In this document: positions 1 to 7,745 of the stretch, in pieces
Layout of the letters: the number at the start of each line of letters is the position of its first letter
Numbering within the stretch: the first letter of the stretch is position 1
The notes under the pieces: model-generated
What the model was told of the DNA's origin: nothing
The model's database searches: none
What the model saw: the letters and a program-made list of their open reading frames with translations, nothing else
Assembly: GCF_029541745.1 (NCBI RefSeq)
Contig: NZ_CP089746.1
Location: forward strand, 3,038,001-3,102,000
Source of the DNA: Streptomyces sp. LX-29
GTDB taxonomy: Bacteria; Actinomycetota; Actinomycetes; Streptomycetales; Streptomycetaceae
Reading direction: 5' to 3'
DNA length: 64,000 nucleotides
Position numbers and translations under genes: made by a program

Positions 1-1
1 G

Positions 2-1348
2 CTGGAACCGCGCCAGGCCCGCGCCTTCCGCCTGCTCGGTCTCGCAGACGGACCGGACATCTCCCTCGCCGCGGCCGCCGCCGTGCTGGACATGGACATC
101 CACGACGCGGAGGACCTGATCGAGTCCCTGGTGGACACCAGCCTCCTGGAGTCGGCGGCTCCCGGCCGCTACCGCTTCCACGACCTGGTGCGACTCTTCG
201 CGCGGGCCTGTGCCGAGCGGGACGAACAGCCGCCCGCCGAGCGGGACGCGGCCATGTCCCGGCTGCTGGATTTCTACCTCGCCACCGCGGCCCAGGTCTA
301 CGCCGTGGAGCGCCCGGGCGACCGGCTCATCCACCACCTCGCGCCCACCGAGCTCGCGGGCCTGGGCTTCCCCGACAAGGACGCCGCGCTGGACTGGCTG
401 TTCGCCGAGGCCGAAACCCTCTTGGCGTGCGCCTACCAGTCCGCCGCGAACGGCATGCTGCGGCGGGCGGTGGACCTGCTGCTGGCCGCCCGGGACCTGG
501 GCGAGTGGGGTGCCAGCGCGCGCCGCTACGAGCATGTGGCCACGGCGATCCGGGACGCCGCAGGAGACGTGCACGACGCGCTGTCAGAGGCGCGCGCCCG
601 TACGGTCCTGGCCTACGTCCACGGCGTGACCGGGCGCTTCGACCAGGCGGACGTGGAGGCGCAGCACGCCATGCTCCTCGCGGTGGTCGCCGAGGATCCG
701 GTCTCGCAGGGAAACGCGCCGATCGAGCGCGGCATCGTCGCCTTCTACGAGGGCCGGTTCGCGGACGCCGAGGCGTATCTCGCCCAGGCGCTGGCGGCCT
801 TCCGAGCCGACGACAACAAGCCGGGTGAGGCGAGCGCCCTGAGCAATCTGGCCCGTGTGTACCTGGACATGGGCCAGGTACCGACCGGGGTGGAGCTCGC
901 CGAGCGGGCGCTGTCCATCTATCGCGGGCTCGGTGTCTCGCTGCGGCTGGCCAACGGGATGTACGCCTATGGGCTCGCCCTCACCCGAGCGGGCCGGCTC
1001 GACGAGGCCCTCGCGCACCTCACCGAGGCGCTGGCCATGTTCCATGAGAACCGCCAGCGGCTCTGGGAGGGCATGGCGCACTACCGGCTGGCCGAGGCGC
1101 AGCTGGCGTCGGACCGACCGGCCCGAGCCGCCGAACACGCCGAGCAGGCCCTGGTGCTGCGCGGGCTGGGCGGCGAGTGGCGGCAGGGGCAGTTCCTGAC
1201 CGTCCTGGGACGGGCGCTGGACGCCATGGGGCAGACCGACCGCGCCCGAGCCTGCTGGAGCGAGGCGCTGGCCATCTACGAGCGCCTGGGGTCGCCCGCC
1301 GAGCGTGAGGAAGTGCGGAGGCTGCTGGCCCCCGTAGCGGTCGCCTAG
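2..1348 (+). CDS. AfsR/SARP-type regulator, C-terminal part (5' truncated by window)
   Basis: The reading frame is open from the window edge, so the N-terminus (expected OmpR-like DNA-binding domain, BTAD and NB-ARC ATPase) lies outside. The visible 448 residues begin in the winged-helix segment that follows NB-ARC in AfsR-like proteins (motif YRFHDLVRLFARACAE). They continue as an alpha-helical array with TPR-type repeats (for example ALSNLARVYLDMGQ and GMYAYGLALTRAGRLDEALA) to the end. In AfsR-family activators the TPR part is a protein or peptide interaction surface. A protein with AfsS-type DNH repeats lies 240 bp downstream, which mirrors the afsR-afsS order. Assignment as AfsR-like rather than another STAND regulator rests on the domain tail and that neighbour. 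Confidence 0.8.
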   Translation: MEPRQARAFRLLGLADGPDISLAAAAAVLDMDIHDAEDLIESLVDTSLLESAAPGRYRFHDLVRLFARACAERDEQPPAERDAAMSRLLDFYLATAAQVYAVERPGDRLIHHLAPTELAGLGFPDKDAALDWLFAEAETLLACAYQSAANGMLRRAVDLLLAARDLGEWGASARRYEHVATAIRDAAGDVHDALSEARARTVLAYVHGVTGRFDQADVEAQHAMLLAVVAEDPVSQGNAPIERGIVAFYEGRFADAEAYLAQALAAFRADDNKPGEASALSNLARVYLDMGQVPTGVELAERALSIYRGLGVSLRLANGMYAYGLALTRAGRLDEALAHLTEALAMFHENRQRLWEGMAHYRLAEAQLASDRPARAAEHAEQALVLRGLGGEWRQGQFLTVLGRALDAMGQTDRARACWSEALAIYERLGSPAEREEVRRLLAPVAVA

Positions 1349-1382
1349 AACCGCGCCGGGTCGATTGGCGTCTCCTATCACG

Positions 1383-1423
1383 CGTTCATCGATCGTTTAT
1401 CGCCGCACGCCACTCTTTAGCTA
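1383..1423 (+). promoter_or_regulatory. Putative AfsR/PhoP-type promoter of the AfsS-like gene
   Basis: Two contiguous 11-bp direct repeats, GTTCATCGATC (1384-1394) and GTTTATCGCCG (1395-1405), match the layout of Streptomyces PHO-box/AfsR operators (GTTCACC plus 4 bp). A TAGCTA -10-like box follows at 1418-1423. The known afsS promoter is bound at overlapping sites by AfsR and PhoP; transfer of that model to this gene is inference. Confidence 0.5.
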
Positions 1424-1588
1424 TCGATCCGTCGCGTCGGGGGGCAGATGGGTCGACGTGAGGGCTCACCGCTCGGGGATCCATCTGACCGGTGCAGCGG
1501 CCCTGAGCGTCCGTCCGGCGACCCACGGGGGAGTTGCCGGGCGGGCCTCGCCGACCCCCTTGCACTGCTAGACATGGAGTTGACGGAC

Positions 1589-1939
1589 ATGAGTGACACC
1601 AAGAAGCCCGAGACCGACGAGTACCGCCCCATGGACAACCACGCGGGGAGCGTCGGTACGGACTTGATCACGGCGCCGGTGGTCAAGGCGGGGGGCGGCG
1701 GACTCCAGAGGGACGCCGCGCGCAAGGACAACCACGCCGGCTCACCCGCCGGCGGGATCCTGCCCATGGACAACCACGCCGGCAGCGTGGGAGCCGACCT
1801 GATCACTCCGGAGGAGAGGCAGCCGGGTGACACCGGCGTCGACAAGGAGAAGATCGGCACCAAGGACAACCACGCCGGCAGCGTCGGCATCGGTGAGGCC
1901 AGCCCGGAGGACAACCACGCGGGTTCGGAGAAGCCGTAG
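1589..1939 (+). CDS. AfsS-like small protein with five DNHAGS repeats
   Basis: The 116-residue hydrophilic protein begins MSDTKKPETDEYRP and has no signal peptide. It contains DNHAGS five times (codons at 1634, 1727, 1769, 1865 and 1910). Copies 1 and 3 extend to DNHAGSVG(T/A)DLIT. ATG 1589 is chosen because GGAG lies 10 bp upstream (1576-1579); upstream in-frame ATGs at 1574 and 1448 lack a ribosome site. AfsS, the small 'sigma-like' activator downstream of afsR, carries TxxDNHMP-type repeats, and this looks like a longer relative in which DNHMP has become DNHAG. It follows an AfsR-like gene and precedes a secreted peptide with the same motif. Function is inferred from the family: secondary-metabolism or phosphate-linked regulation. 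Confidence 0.7.
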   Translation: MSDTKKPETDEYRPMDNHAGSVGTDLITAPVVKAGGGGLQRDAARKDNHAGSPAGGILPMDNHAGSVGADLITPEERQPGDTGVDKEKIGTKDNHAGSVGIGEASPEDNHAGSEKP

Positions 1940-1970
1940 CCCTGCCGCCGCCCGTCCACCCATGAGCCAC

Positions 1971-2101
1971 GGGGGAACACGGGGGATACGGGGGAACACG
2001 GGGGACACGGGGGAACCAACGGGGGACGGGGGAAAACGGGGGACACGGGGGAACCAACGGGGGACGGGGGAAAACGGGGGATACGGGGGAACCATCGGGG
2101 G
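1971..2101 (+). repeat. Array of fourteen GGGGG tracts (G-quadruplex potential)
   Basis: G5 runs separated by 2-7 bp start at 1971, 1981, 1990, 2000, 2009, 2021, 2028, 2038, 2047, 2059, 2066, 2076, 2085 and 2097. A 38-bp segment (2009-2046) is repeated nearly exactly at 2047-2084. Every window of four tracts satisfies a G4 pattern on the coding strand, so it could fold in the RNA 3' of the AfsS-like gene as well as in DNA. Confidence 0.85.
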
Positions 2102-2104
2102 TGC

Positions 2105-2157
2105 GCAGGGATCGACGACGATGGCAAGAGGGGGGAGCCATCGACGTCGATCCCTGC
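2105..2157. terminator. 20-bp hairpin after the G-tract array
   Basis: Arms 2105-2124 and 2138-2157 pair with one mismatch and enclose a 13-nt purine-rich loop. No T-run follows. It could terminate transcription of the AfsS-like gene (Streptomyces terminators often lack U tracts) or be a protein-binding or RNA-processing structure. Confidence 0.5.
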
Positions 2158-2318
2158 ACTTCTAGGGGCCCCGCACGGACCGCTCCCCGTCACGAGGGAT
2201 CGTTCCGATCAGGCCAAGAAACCTGCCGGTTTCCGCCGCTTGGCCAGACCTTTATTCCCATGCGCCACGTGACTCCCATGATGGAAGGCGAAATCGTGGC
2301 TTTTGCAAAGGAGTTGGA

Positions 2319-2525
2319 ATGACTCGCACCAGGAAGGCCGCCGTTGTGCTTGCCATCGCCATAGCCGCAACAGTGGGCGCGGTGGTCTCGGCGACAGCCG
2401 GCTCCCGCACCCCGGCACAGGGTTCCACCGCGTCGAACTCCCCTGCCACCAGGGCGCTCACGCCTCCGGACAACCACGCGTCCGGCCCCGTCATCGATCG
2501 TCCCCATGACAACCACGCCGACTGA
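2319..2525 (+). CDS. Small secreted peptide with two DNHA motifs
   Basis: This is a 68-residue precursor. Its N-terminal signal peptide has a basic MTRTRK start, a hydrophobic core to about residue 24 and a likely cleavage after VSATA. The mature part of about 40 residues contains PPDNHASGP and ends HDNHAD. A strong ribosome site (AAAGGAG, 2307-2313) precedes ATG 2319. The DNHA motif is shared with the cytoplasmic AfsS-like protein 380 bp upstream, so the two appear related by motif although one is exported. A perfect hairpin follows the stop codon. No function is known to me; an exported signal or processed peptide is a hypothesis. Confidence 0.7.
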   Translation: MTRTRKAAVVLAIAIAATVGAVVSATAGSRTPAQGSTASNSPATRALTPPDNHASGPVIDRPHDNHAD

Positions 2526-2545
2526 GCGGAGACCGCTCCCCCCTC

Positions 2546-2576
2546 AAGGGGTCGAGTCCCGTGGACTCGACCCCTT
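2546..2576. terminator. Bidirectional terminator hairpin
   Basis: Perfect 14-bp inverted repeat (2546-2559 / 2563-2576) with a 3-nt loop, placed between two convergent genes. Confidence 0.85.
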
Positions 2577-2686
2577 ACATATTCGCTAAGTCTTCGCAGC
2601 CTTGCCCCTCGCATGGATGTCAGGGTGAGGAAAACGGCCAGAGCAGGGCCGACGGCGACCTCCGGGAGGGGGCGGGGAACGCGCGC

Positions 2687-4369
2687 TCAGCCGCGCGCCC
2701 GCAGCTCGGCCTTGAGCACCTTGCCGTTCGCGTTGCGCGGCAGCTCGGCCACGAACGAGACCCGGCGGGGGACCTTGTAGTTGGCCATCTCCCGGCGGGC
2801 CCAGGCGATCAGGTCGTCGGCGGTCAGCCGCGAGCCGGGGCGGCGGACCGCGTACGCCTTGCCGACCTCGCCGAGACGCGGGTCGGGAACACCGACGACG
2901 GCCACGTCCATGAGGTCCGGATGGCGGCCGAGGAGCCGCTCGATCTCCGCGGGATAGGCGTTGAAGCCCCCGACGACGAACATGTCCTTGATCCGGTCGG
3001 TGATCCGCAGATTGCCCGCCTCGTCGAGGACGCCGACGTCGCCGGTACGCAGCCAGCCGTCCGGAGTGACGGCCCGCGCGGTGGCGGCCTCGTCCTCGAA
3101 GTAGCCGGACATCACGTGGTAACCGCGGACCAGGACCTCGCCGGGCGCGCCCGGCGGCAGGGGGTTTCCGTCGGCGGAGACCACCATGACCTCGGTGCCG
3201 GGGATCGCCCGCCCGGACGTCCGGGCCACGGTGGGGTCCGGGTCGCCTCGGCGGCACATGGTGACGGTGCCGGACGCCTCCGTCAGGCCGTACGCGGTCA
3301 GCACCGTGGGGACGCGCAGCTCCGTGCGGAGCCGTTCGACCAGCTCCAGCGGCACGACGGAGGCACCGGTGACGACCAGGCGCAGCGTCGACAGGTCGTG
3401 GGCGGCGCGGCCCGGGTGGTCGAGCAGCGACTGGAGGAGGGTCGGCGGCCCCGGCAGCACGCTGATGCGCTCGGCCGCGATGGCGGCGAGCGCCGCGTCC
3501 ACGGAGAAGACCGACTGGGGCACCATCACCGCCCCGCGCGTCAGACAGGCGATGACACCGGCCTTGTAGCCGAAGCTGTGGAAGAACGGGTTGACGATCA
3601 GATAGCGGTCGCCCGTGCGCAGCCCCGCCAGCTCGCTCCAGGTGTCGTACACCCGCAGGGTCTGTGCGTGGCTGACGACGACCCCCTTCGGATGTCCGGT
3701 GGTACCCGAGGTGAAGGTGATGTCCGAGGGGTCGTGGGGGCGTATCGCCTCCGCTCCGGCCCATACGGCGGACGACGGGATCGACTCCCCCGCCGCCAGG
3801 AACTCCCGCCAGCCGCGGAAGCCCTGGGGGACGTCCGCGTCGACGCCGGTGTCGGAGGTGGCGGCGGCACCGGGGCCGCCCGATCCGGGCAGGACGACGG
3901 CGTGGCGCAGATGCGGCAGGCCCGGCAGCGGGCCGCCGCGCCCCGGGCCGCTGGCCGCCGCGCGACGCAGAGCGGCCACATAGGACGTGCCGAGGAAGCT
4001 TCCGGTGACGAAGAGGACCGTGACGCGGGTGCGGTGCAGCGCGTAGGCCGCCTCGACGCCCTTGAAACGCGTGTTGACGGGGACCAGCACGCCGCCGGCC
4101 GTCACCGCGCCCAGGGCGCAGACGATCCAGTCGGCGGTGTTGGGCGCCCAGACCGCCACCCGGTCGCCCGGCCGCACCCCCGCCGCCAGACAGCCCGCGG
4201 CCGCCCGCTCGACGCGTCGCCCCAGCTCGGCGTAGGAGATCCGGGTGCGGCCCTCGACCACCGCGTCCGCCGGTCCGTGTCGCCGGGCGGCGGCCCGCAG
4301 CAGCGCGGGGATCGTGTCGGGGCTTCCCCCGGCGCCCGCCCCCTTCTCCGAGCCGGCCGCTGCGCGCAT
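2687..4369 (-). CDS. AMP-forming acyl-CoA synthetase (FadD-like)
   Basis: This 560-residue ANL-superfamily ligase activates a carboxylic acid with ATP and CoA. The P-loop-like motif FTSGTTGHPKGVVVSH, the aromatic/adenylate motif AYGLTEASG, the hinge region LRTGDVG...RITDRIKD and the C-terminal catalytic-lysine motif NGKVLKAE are all visible. ATG 4369 is chosen because GGGGAGG lies just upstream. The frame stays open to ATG 4546 and would add an Ala/Thr-rich leader of 59 residues that is not part of the fold. The divergent thiolase gene starts at 4642, and a CTGAC-N5-GTCAG palindrome lies between them. It probably supplies acyl-CoA to the dehydrogenases of this region. The substrate is unknown; FadD3- and FadD17-like steroid-fragment ligases are comparable in context. 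Confidence 0.85.
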   Translation of the reverse strand: MRAAAGSEKGAGAGGSPDTIPALLRAAARRHGPADAVVEGRTRISYAELGRRVERAAAGCLAAGVRPGDRVAVWAPNTADWIVCALGAVTAGGVLVPVNTRFKGVEAAYALHRTRVTVLFVTGSFLGTSYVAALRRAAASGPGRGGPLPGLPHLRHAVVLPGSGGPGAAATSDTGVDADVPQGFRGWREFLAAGESIPSSAVWAGAEAIRPHDPSDITFTSGTTGHPKGVVVSHAQTLRVYDTWSELAGLRTGDRYLIVNPFFHSFGYKAGVIACLTRGAVMVPQSVFSVDAALAAIAAERISVLPGPPTLLQSLLDHPGRAAHDLSTLRLVVTGASVVPLELVERLRTELRVPTVLTAYGLTEASGTVTMCRRGDPDPTVARTSGRAIPGTEVMVVSADGNPLPPGAPGEVLVRGYHVMSGYFEDEAATARAVTPDGWLRTGDVGVLDEAGNLRITDRIKDMFVVGGFNAYPAEIERLLGRHPDLMDVAVVGVPDPRLGEVGKAYAVRRPGSRLTADDLIAWARREMANYKVPRRVSFVAELPRNANGKVLKAELRARG

Positions 4370-4551
4370 CGCTCCGCCTCCCCGTGTGCCTCGTGGCCCG
4401 GCTGTCGGGGGTTCCGCGGCCGCGCCGACAGCCCTCGCCATCGTCGTCGCCGTCGCCACCGACGTCCCCGCCGCCCCAGCTCCCGCCGTCGCCGCCGTCG
4501 CCGTCGCCGGAACCACGGTTACCGCGCGGGACATTGCCGCGCCCACCGTTG

Positions 4552-4566
4552 CTGACTGTCCGTCAG
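4552..4566. promoter_or_regulatory. Operator palindrome, regulon site 1
   Basis: CTGAC-TGTCC-GTCAG, perfect arms, between the divergent synthetase and Ltp genes. It is one of ten such sites in this window. Confidence 0.7.
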
Positions 4567-4641
4567 ATTAGCGCTAGCGTTGACCGCTGTCAGGACCGAG
4601 GCCGCCGGCCCGGGCGCCGCGGCCGGCCACGGAGGTGGACG

Positions 4642-5793
4642 ATGGCGGCAACCCTCAAGGACGCGACGGCGATCGCCGGCATCGGCGAGACCGCCTTCGC
4701 CCGGCACCTTCCGGAGCCCGAGAAGACCCTCGCCTGCCGCGCCGTCCTGGCCGCCCTCGACGACGCCGGGATCCACCCGTCCGAGGTGGACGCCTTCGCC
4801 TCGTACACGATGGAGGAGACCGACGAGGTGGAGGTGGCCAAGGCCATCGGGGCCGGCGATGTGACCTTCTTCAGCAAGGTGGGCTACGGCGGCGGGGGCT
4901 CCTGCGCCACCGTCGGCCACCTCGCCGCCGCGATCGCCACCGGACAGGCGGACGTGGGCGTGGCCTGGCGCTCACGCAAGCGCGGCAGCGGGCCACGCCC
5001 CTGGACGGACACCCGCACGCAGCTGCCGGTGCCGGCGCAGTGGACCCGGCCCTATGGACTGCTGCGCCCGGCCGACGAGATCGCGCTGCTCGCCCGGCGC
5101 TATATGCACGAGTACGGCGCCACCCGGGAACACCTCTTCCACGTCGCGCTGGCCTGCCGCAACCGGGCCAACCAGAACCCCGCCGCGATCATGTTCGAGC
5201 GCCCGCTGACCCGCGAGATGTACATGAACGCGCGCTGGATCAGCGAGCCGCTGTGCCTCTTCGACAACTGCCTGGAGACGGACGGCGCTCTGGCCTGCGT
5301 CGTCGTCTCCGCACGGCGGGCGCGCGACTGCCGGCACCGGCCGGTGTATGTGCACGCCACCGCGCAGGGCCTGCCCGCGCAGCACCACGGCATGGTCAAC
5401 TACTGGACCGACGACCCGCTCGCCGGCCCCGCGTGGACCGCCGCCCGCAAGCTGTGGAAGTCCGCCGACCTGGGCCCCCAGGACGTCGACGTGGCGCAGA
5501 TCTACGACGCGTTCACCCCGCTGATCCCGCTGTCCCTGGAGGGCTACGGCTTCTGCGGGCGCGGCGAGGGCGCCGCCTTCACCGAGGGCGGAGCCCTGGA
5601 GATCGGCGGCCGACTCCCGATCAACACCGGCGGCGGCGGGCTGAGCGAGGCGTACGTCCACGGCTTCAACCTCATCACCGAAGGCGTCAAGCAGCTGCGC
5701 GGCACCAGCACCGCGCAGGTGCCGGGCGCCGCCACCTGCCTGGTCACGGCCGGCGAAGGTGTCCCCACCTCCGCGCTGCTGCTGAGGAGTTGA
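4642..5793 (+). CDS. SCP2-thiolase-like lipid-transfer protein (Ltp), probable aldolase or thiolase
   Basis: The 383-residue thiolase-superfamily protein has GIGETAFARH near the N-terminus, VDVAQIYDAFTPL near residue 290 and the C-terminal loop NTGGGGLSEAYVHG. ATG 4642 follows GGAGGTGG. The next gene, a DUF35 zinc-ribbon/OB protein, starts 6 bp after the stop, and an enoyl-CoA hydratase overlaps that. In mycobacterial cholesterol degradation, Ltp2 with a DUF35 domain forms a retro-aldolase that cuts a 3-hydroxyacyl-CoA side chain. The same gene order suggests hydration followed by retro-aldol or thiolytic cleavage here. A Cys is present in the GGGGSCATVGH loop, so thiolase activity cannot be excluded. 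Confidence 0.8.
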   Translation: MAATLKDATAIAGIGETAFARHLPEPEKTLACRAVLAALDDAGIHPSEVDAFASYTMEETDEVEVAKAIGAGDVTFFSKVGYGGGGSCATVGHLAAAIATGQADVGVAWRSRKRGSGPRPWTDTRTQLPVPAQWTRPYGLLRPADEIALLARRYMHEYGATREHLFHVALACRNRANQNPAAIMFERPLTREMYMNARWISEPLCLFDNCLETDGALACVVVSARRARDCRHRPVYVHATAQGLPAQHHGMVNYWTDDPLAGPAWTAARKLWKSADLGPQDVDVAQIYDAFTPLIPLSLEGYGFCGRGEGAAFTEGGALEIGGRLPINTGGGGLSEAYVHGFNLITEGVKQLRGTSTAQVPGAATCLVTAGEGVPTSALLLRS

Positions 5794-5799
5794 CCGCTC

Positions 5800-6264
5800 A
5801 TGAACCCCAGTGTGAGGGCGACCACTGACAACGGTCTGCTGCTGCCGGTCCCCGATGCCGACGGAGCGCCGTTCTGGGCCTACGCCGCGCGCGGCGAGCT
5901 GCGCGTACCGGCGTGCGCGGACTGCGGCGAGCCGCGGTTCCCACCCCGGCCCTGCTGCCCGCACTGCCAGTCCTTCGCCGCCACCTGGCAGCGGATGAGC
6001 GGCCGTGGCCGAATCTGGTCGTATGTGCTGCCCCATCCCCCGCTGCTCCCCGCCTACGCCGCCCAAGCGCCGTACAACGTGGTCCTGGTGGAGCTCGTGG
6101 ACGCTCCGCGCATCCGACTCGTGGGCAACCTCGTCCCCGCGGCCGACGCCCCGCTGGGCGGCCTGGACCCCGCGCGGCTGCGCATCGGCGCACCGGTCAA
6201 GGTCGTCTTCCACGAGTTGGCGGACGGCGTGACCGTGCCGCGCTGGCTGCTGGAGCGGCTGTGA
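5800..6264 (+). CDS. DUF35 zinc-ribbon/OB-fold partner of Ltp
   Basis: This is a 154-residue DUF35 (ChsH2-C-like) protein. A rubredoxin-type zinc ribbon, CADC...CCPHC, lies near residues 38-55, followed by an OB-fold (SYVLPHPPLLPAY...YNVVLVEL). It sits 6 bp after the Ltp gene, and its stop overlaps the GTG of the next gene (GTGA at 6261). Members form complexes with Ltp aldolases or thiolases and bind the acyl-CoA. A second DUF35 gene lies at 20315-20779. Confidence 0.85.
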   Translation: MNPSVRATTDNGLLLPVPDADGAPFWAYAARGELRVPACADCGEPRFPPRPCCPHCQSFAATWQRMSGRGRIWSYVLPHPPLLPAYAAQAPYNVVLVELVDAPRIRLVGNLVPAADAPLGGLDPARLRIGAPVKVVFHELADGVTVPRWLLERL

Positions 6265-7112
6265 ACGCGGGGCCGGGGCCGACGGAGGGCGGAGTGCGCG
6301 CGGAGGGCACGGCGCGGGGGCGGGGGCTTCCGGGCGGCCGGGGCGTGCGCAGCGAGCGTCTGGAGAGCGGCGTCGTCGTCGTGACCCTGGACCGGCCCGA
6401 GCGGCACAACGCCATCGACCTGGAGACGGCGGCGCGGCTCCGCGCGGTGTGGCGCGAGGTCCGCGGGGACGACGCGGTGCGGGCCGTGGTGCTCGCGGGC
6501 GCCGGCGGACGGGCCTTCTGCACCGGCGTCGACCGGTCGGTACGGATTCCGCAGCCCTCGTCGCCGTACGCGCTCGACGACCCGCTGCTGGACATCGGCC
6601 CGAAGGCGAACGACCTGTGGAAACCGGTGGTCGCCGCGGTCGAGGGCATGGCCTGCGGCGGGGCCTTCTACCTGTTGGGCGAGGCCGAGTTCATCGTGGC
6701 CGGCGCGGACGCGACCTTCTTCGACCCGCACACCTCCTACGGCATGGTCAGCGCCTACGAATCGGTGTTCATGGCGCAGCGCATGCCGCGCGGCGAGGTG
6801 GCGCGGATGGCGCTGATGGGCACGGCGGAGCGGATCTCGGCGCGCAGGGCCCATGAGATCGGGCTGGTCAGCGAGGTCACCCCGCGCGGTGAGGCGTTGC
6901 CGGCGGCGCTGCGTGCCGCCTCCGTCATCGCGACGTATCCGACGGAGGCGGTGCAGGGGACCGTACGGGCGGTGTGGGCCGCGGGAGAGGCCGCGCGGGC
7001 CCAGGCCCTGGCCCACGCGCCGCAACTGATCGCGCTCGGCAACCTGCCGCCGGAGCGGCAGGCCGAGCTGTTCGCGGGCCGCGACCGCGCGAAGGACGTC
7101 AGGGTGCGCTGA
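6261..7112 (+). CDS. Enoyl-CoA hydratase/isomerase family protein
   Basis: This 283-residue crotonase-fold protein has the oxyanion segments VLAGAGGRAFCTGVD and VEGMACGGAFYLLGEAEFI. It is translationally coupled to the DUF35 gene by GTGA at 6261-6264; a second in-frame GTG at 6294, after a GGAGGGCGGA stretch, is equally possible and would remove an Arg/Gly-rich leader. It would hydrate an enoyl-CoA to the 3-hydroxyacyl-CoA used by the Ltp/DUF35 pair. Third gene of the 4642-7112 operon. Confidence 0.85.
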   Translation: MNAGPGPTEGGVRAEGTARGRGLPGGRGVRSERLESGVVVVTLDRPERHNAIDLETAARLRAVWREVRGDDAVRAVVLAGAGGRAFCTGVDRSVRIPQPSSPYALDDPLLDIGPKANDLWKPVVAAVEGMACGGAFYLLGEAEFIVAGADATFFDPHTSYGMVSAYESVFMAQRMPRGEVARMALMGTAERISARRAHEIGLVSEVTPRGEALPAALRAASVIATYPTEAVQGTVRAVWAAGEAARAQALAHAPQLIALGNLPPERQAELFAGRDRAKDVRVR

Positions 7113-7172
7113 GCCGTGGGCCGTCAGCTCCCGCTGGGAGAACTCCCTTGGCCGGACTCCCCCCGCGCGGGC

Positions 7173-7745
7173 TCAGCTGACCGGGGACTTCATGGCCAGG
7201 CTGATCTGGCAGGTGAAGTTGGTCTGCTTGCTGAAGGTGTACGGAGACTCCGCCGTGAACGACTGGTTGCTGTTCGGCAGCACCGTGACGGACTGCGAGT
7301 CGTAGCCGAGGAGGCCGCTGGTCGCGTCGTCGGTCCACTTGACGCTGATCGAGTAGCGGAAGCTCCGCGACGGGTCGGTGTTGGTGACCTTGACGTCGTA
7401 GACCAGCTTGCCCGACGACTGGTTGTAGTCGCAGTTGGTGGCGCTGGTCTCGCTGGTCGCGTCCGGGTTGTACGTGGGCGGCGCGGAGTAGGTATAGGAG
7501 GGCGTCGGGTCGAGGCTGGGAATGTCGGACGGCCCGCCGGTGAGACCGGTGGAGGACGAGGCGTCGCCGCCCGTGCTGTCGCCGCCACCGGAGGAGACGC
7601 CGCCCGAGGTGAAGCCGCCGGAGGAGCTGCTGCCGCCGCCGTCGTTGTCGTCGTCGCAGCCGCCGCCACCCGAGCGCCGAGCTCCGGTCAGCGCCACGAA
7701 GACGACCGCGACAGCCGCGACCACGCGTATATGACGGCGTTGCAT
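7173..7745 (-). CDS. Secreted protein with Ser/Gly-rich linker, unknown function
   Basis: The 190-residue protein begins MQRRHIRVVAAVAVVFVALTG, a signal peptide. A Cys in GGGGCDDDNDGG could be lipid-modified, but no proper lipobox is seen. Residues of about 30-75 are Ser/Gly/Asp-rich, then a beta-rich domain of about 110 residues follows (TNCDYNQSSGKLVYDVKVTN ... FTCQISLAM) with two Cys that may pair. The domain resembles secreted immunoglobulin-like folds that I cannot name. A plausible minus-strand promoter is TTGTCA (7800-7795), 17 bp, TGGATT (7777-7772). It lies between the catabolic operon and the kinase, with no clear link to either. Confidence 0.6.
   Translation of the reverse strand: MQRRHIRVVAAVAVVFVALTGARRSGGGGCDDDNDGGGSSSSGGFTSGGVSSGGGDSTGGDASSSTGLTGGPSDIPSLDPTPSYTYSAPPTYNPDATSETSATNCDYNQSSGKLVYDVKVTNTDPSRSFRYSISVKWTDDATSGLLGYDSQSVTVLPNSNQSFTAESPYTFSKQTNFTCQISLAMKSPVS

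Noticed and set aside
1448..1588. Upstream in-frame extension (ATG 1448 or 1574) of the DNHAGS protein
   Set aside because: No ribosome site, composition unlike the protein, and the AfsS-like start MSD at 1589 has GGAG at proper spacing.
1940..2165. Coding frames through the G-tract array (Gly/Thr-rich repeats)
   Set aside because: The frames simply reflect the G5 repeat; no ribosome site or family match.
4370..4546. 59-residue Ala/Thr-rich leader on the first acyl-CoA synthetase
   Set aside because: It lies outside the ANL fold, and a strong ribosome site supports ATG 4369; kept only as an alternative start.
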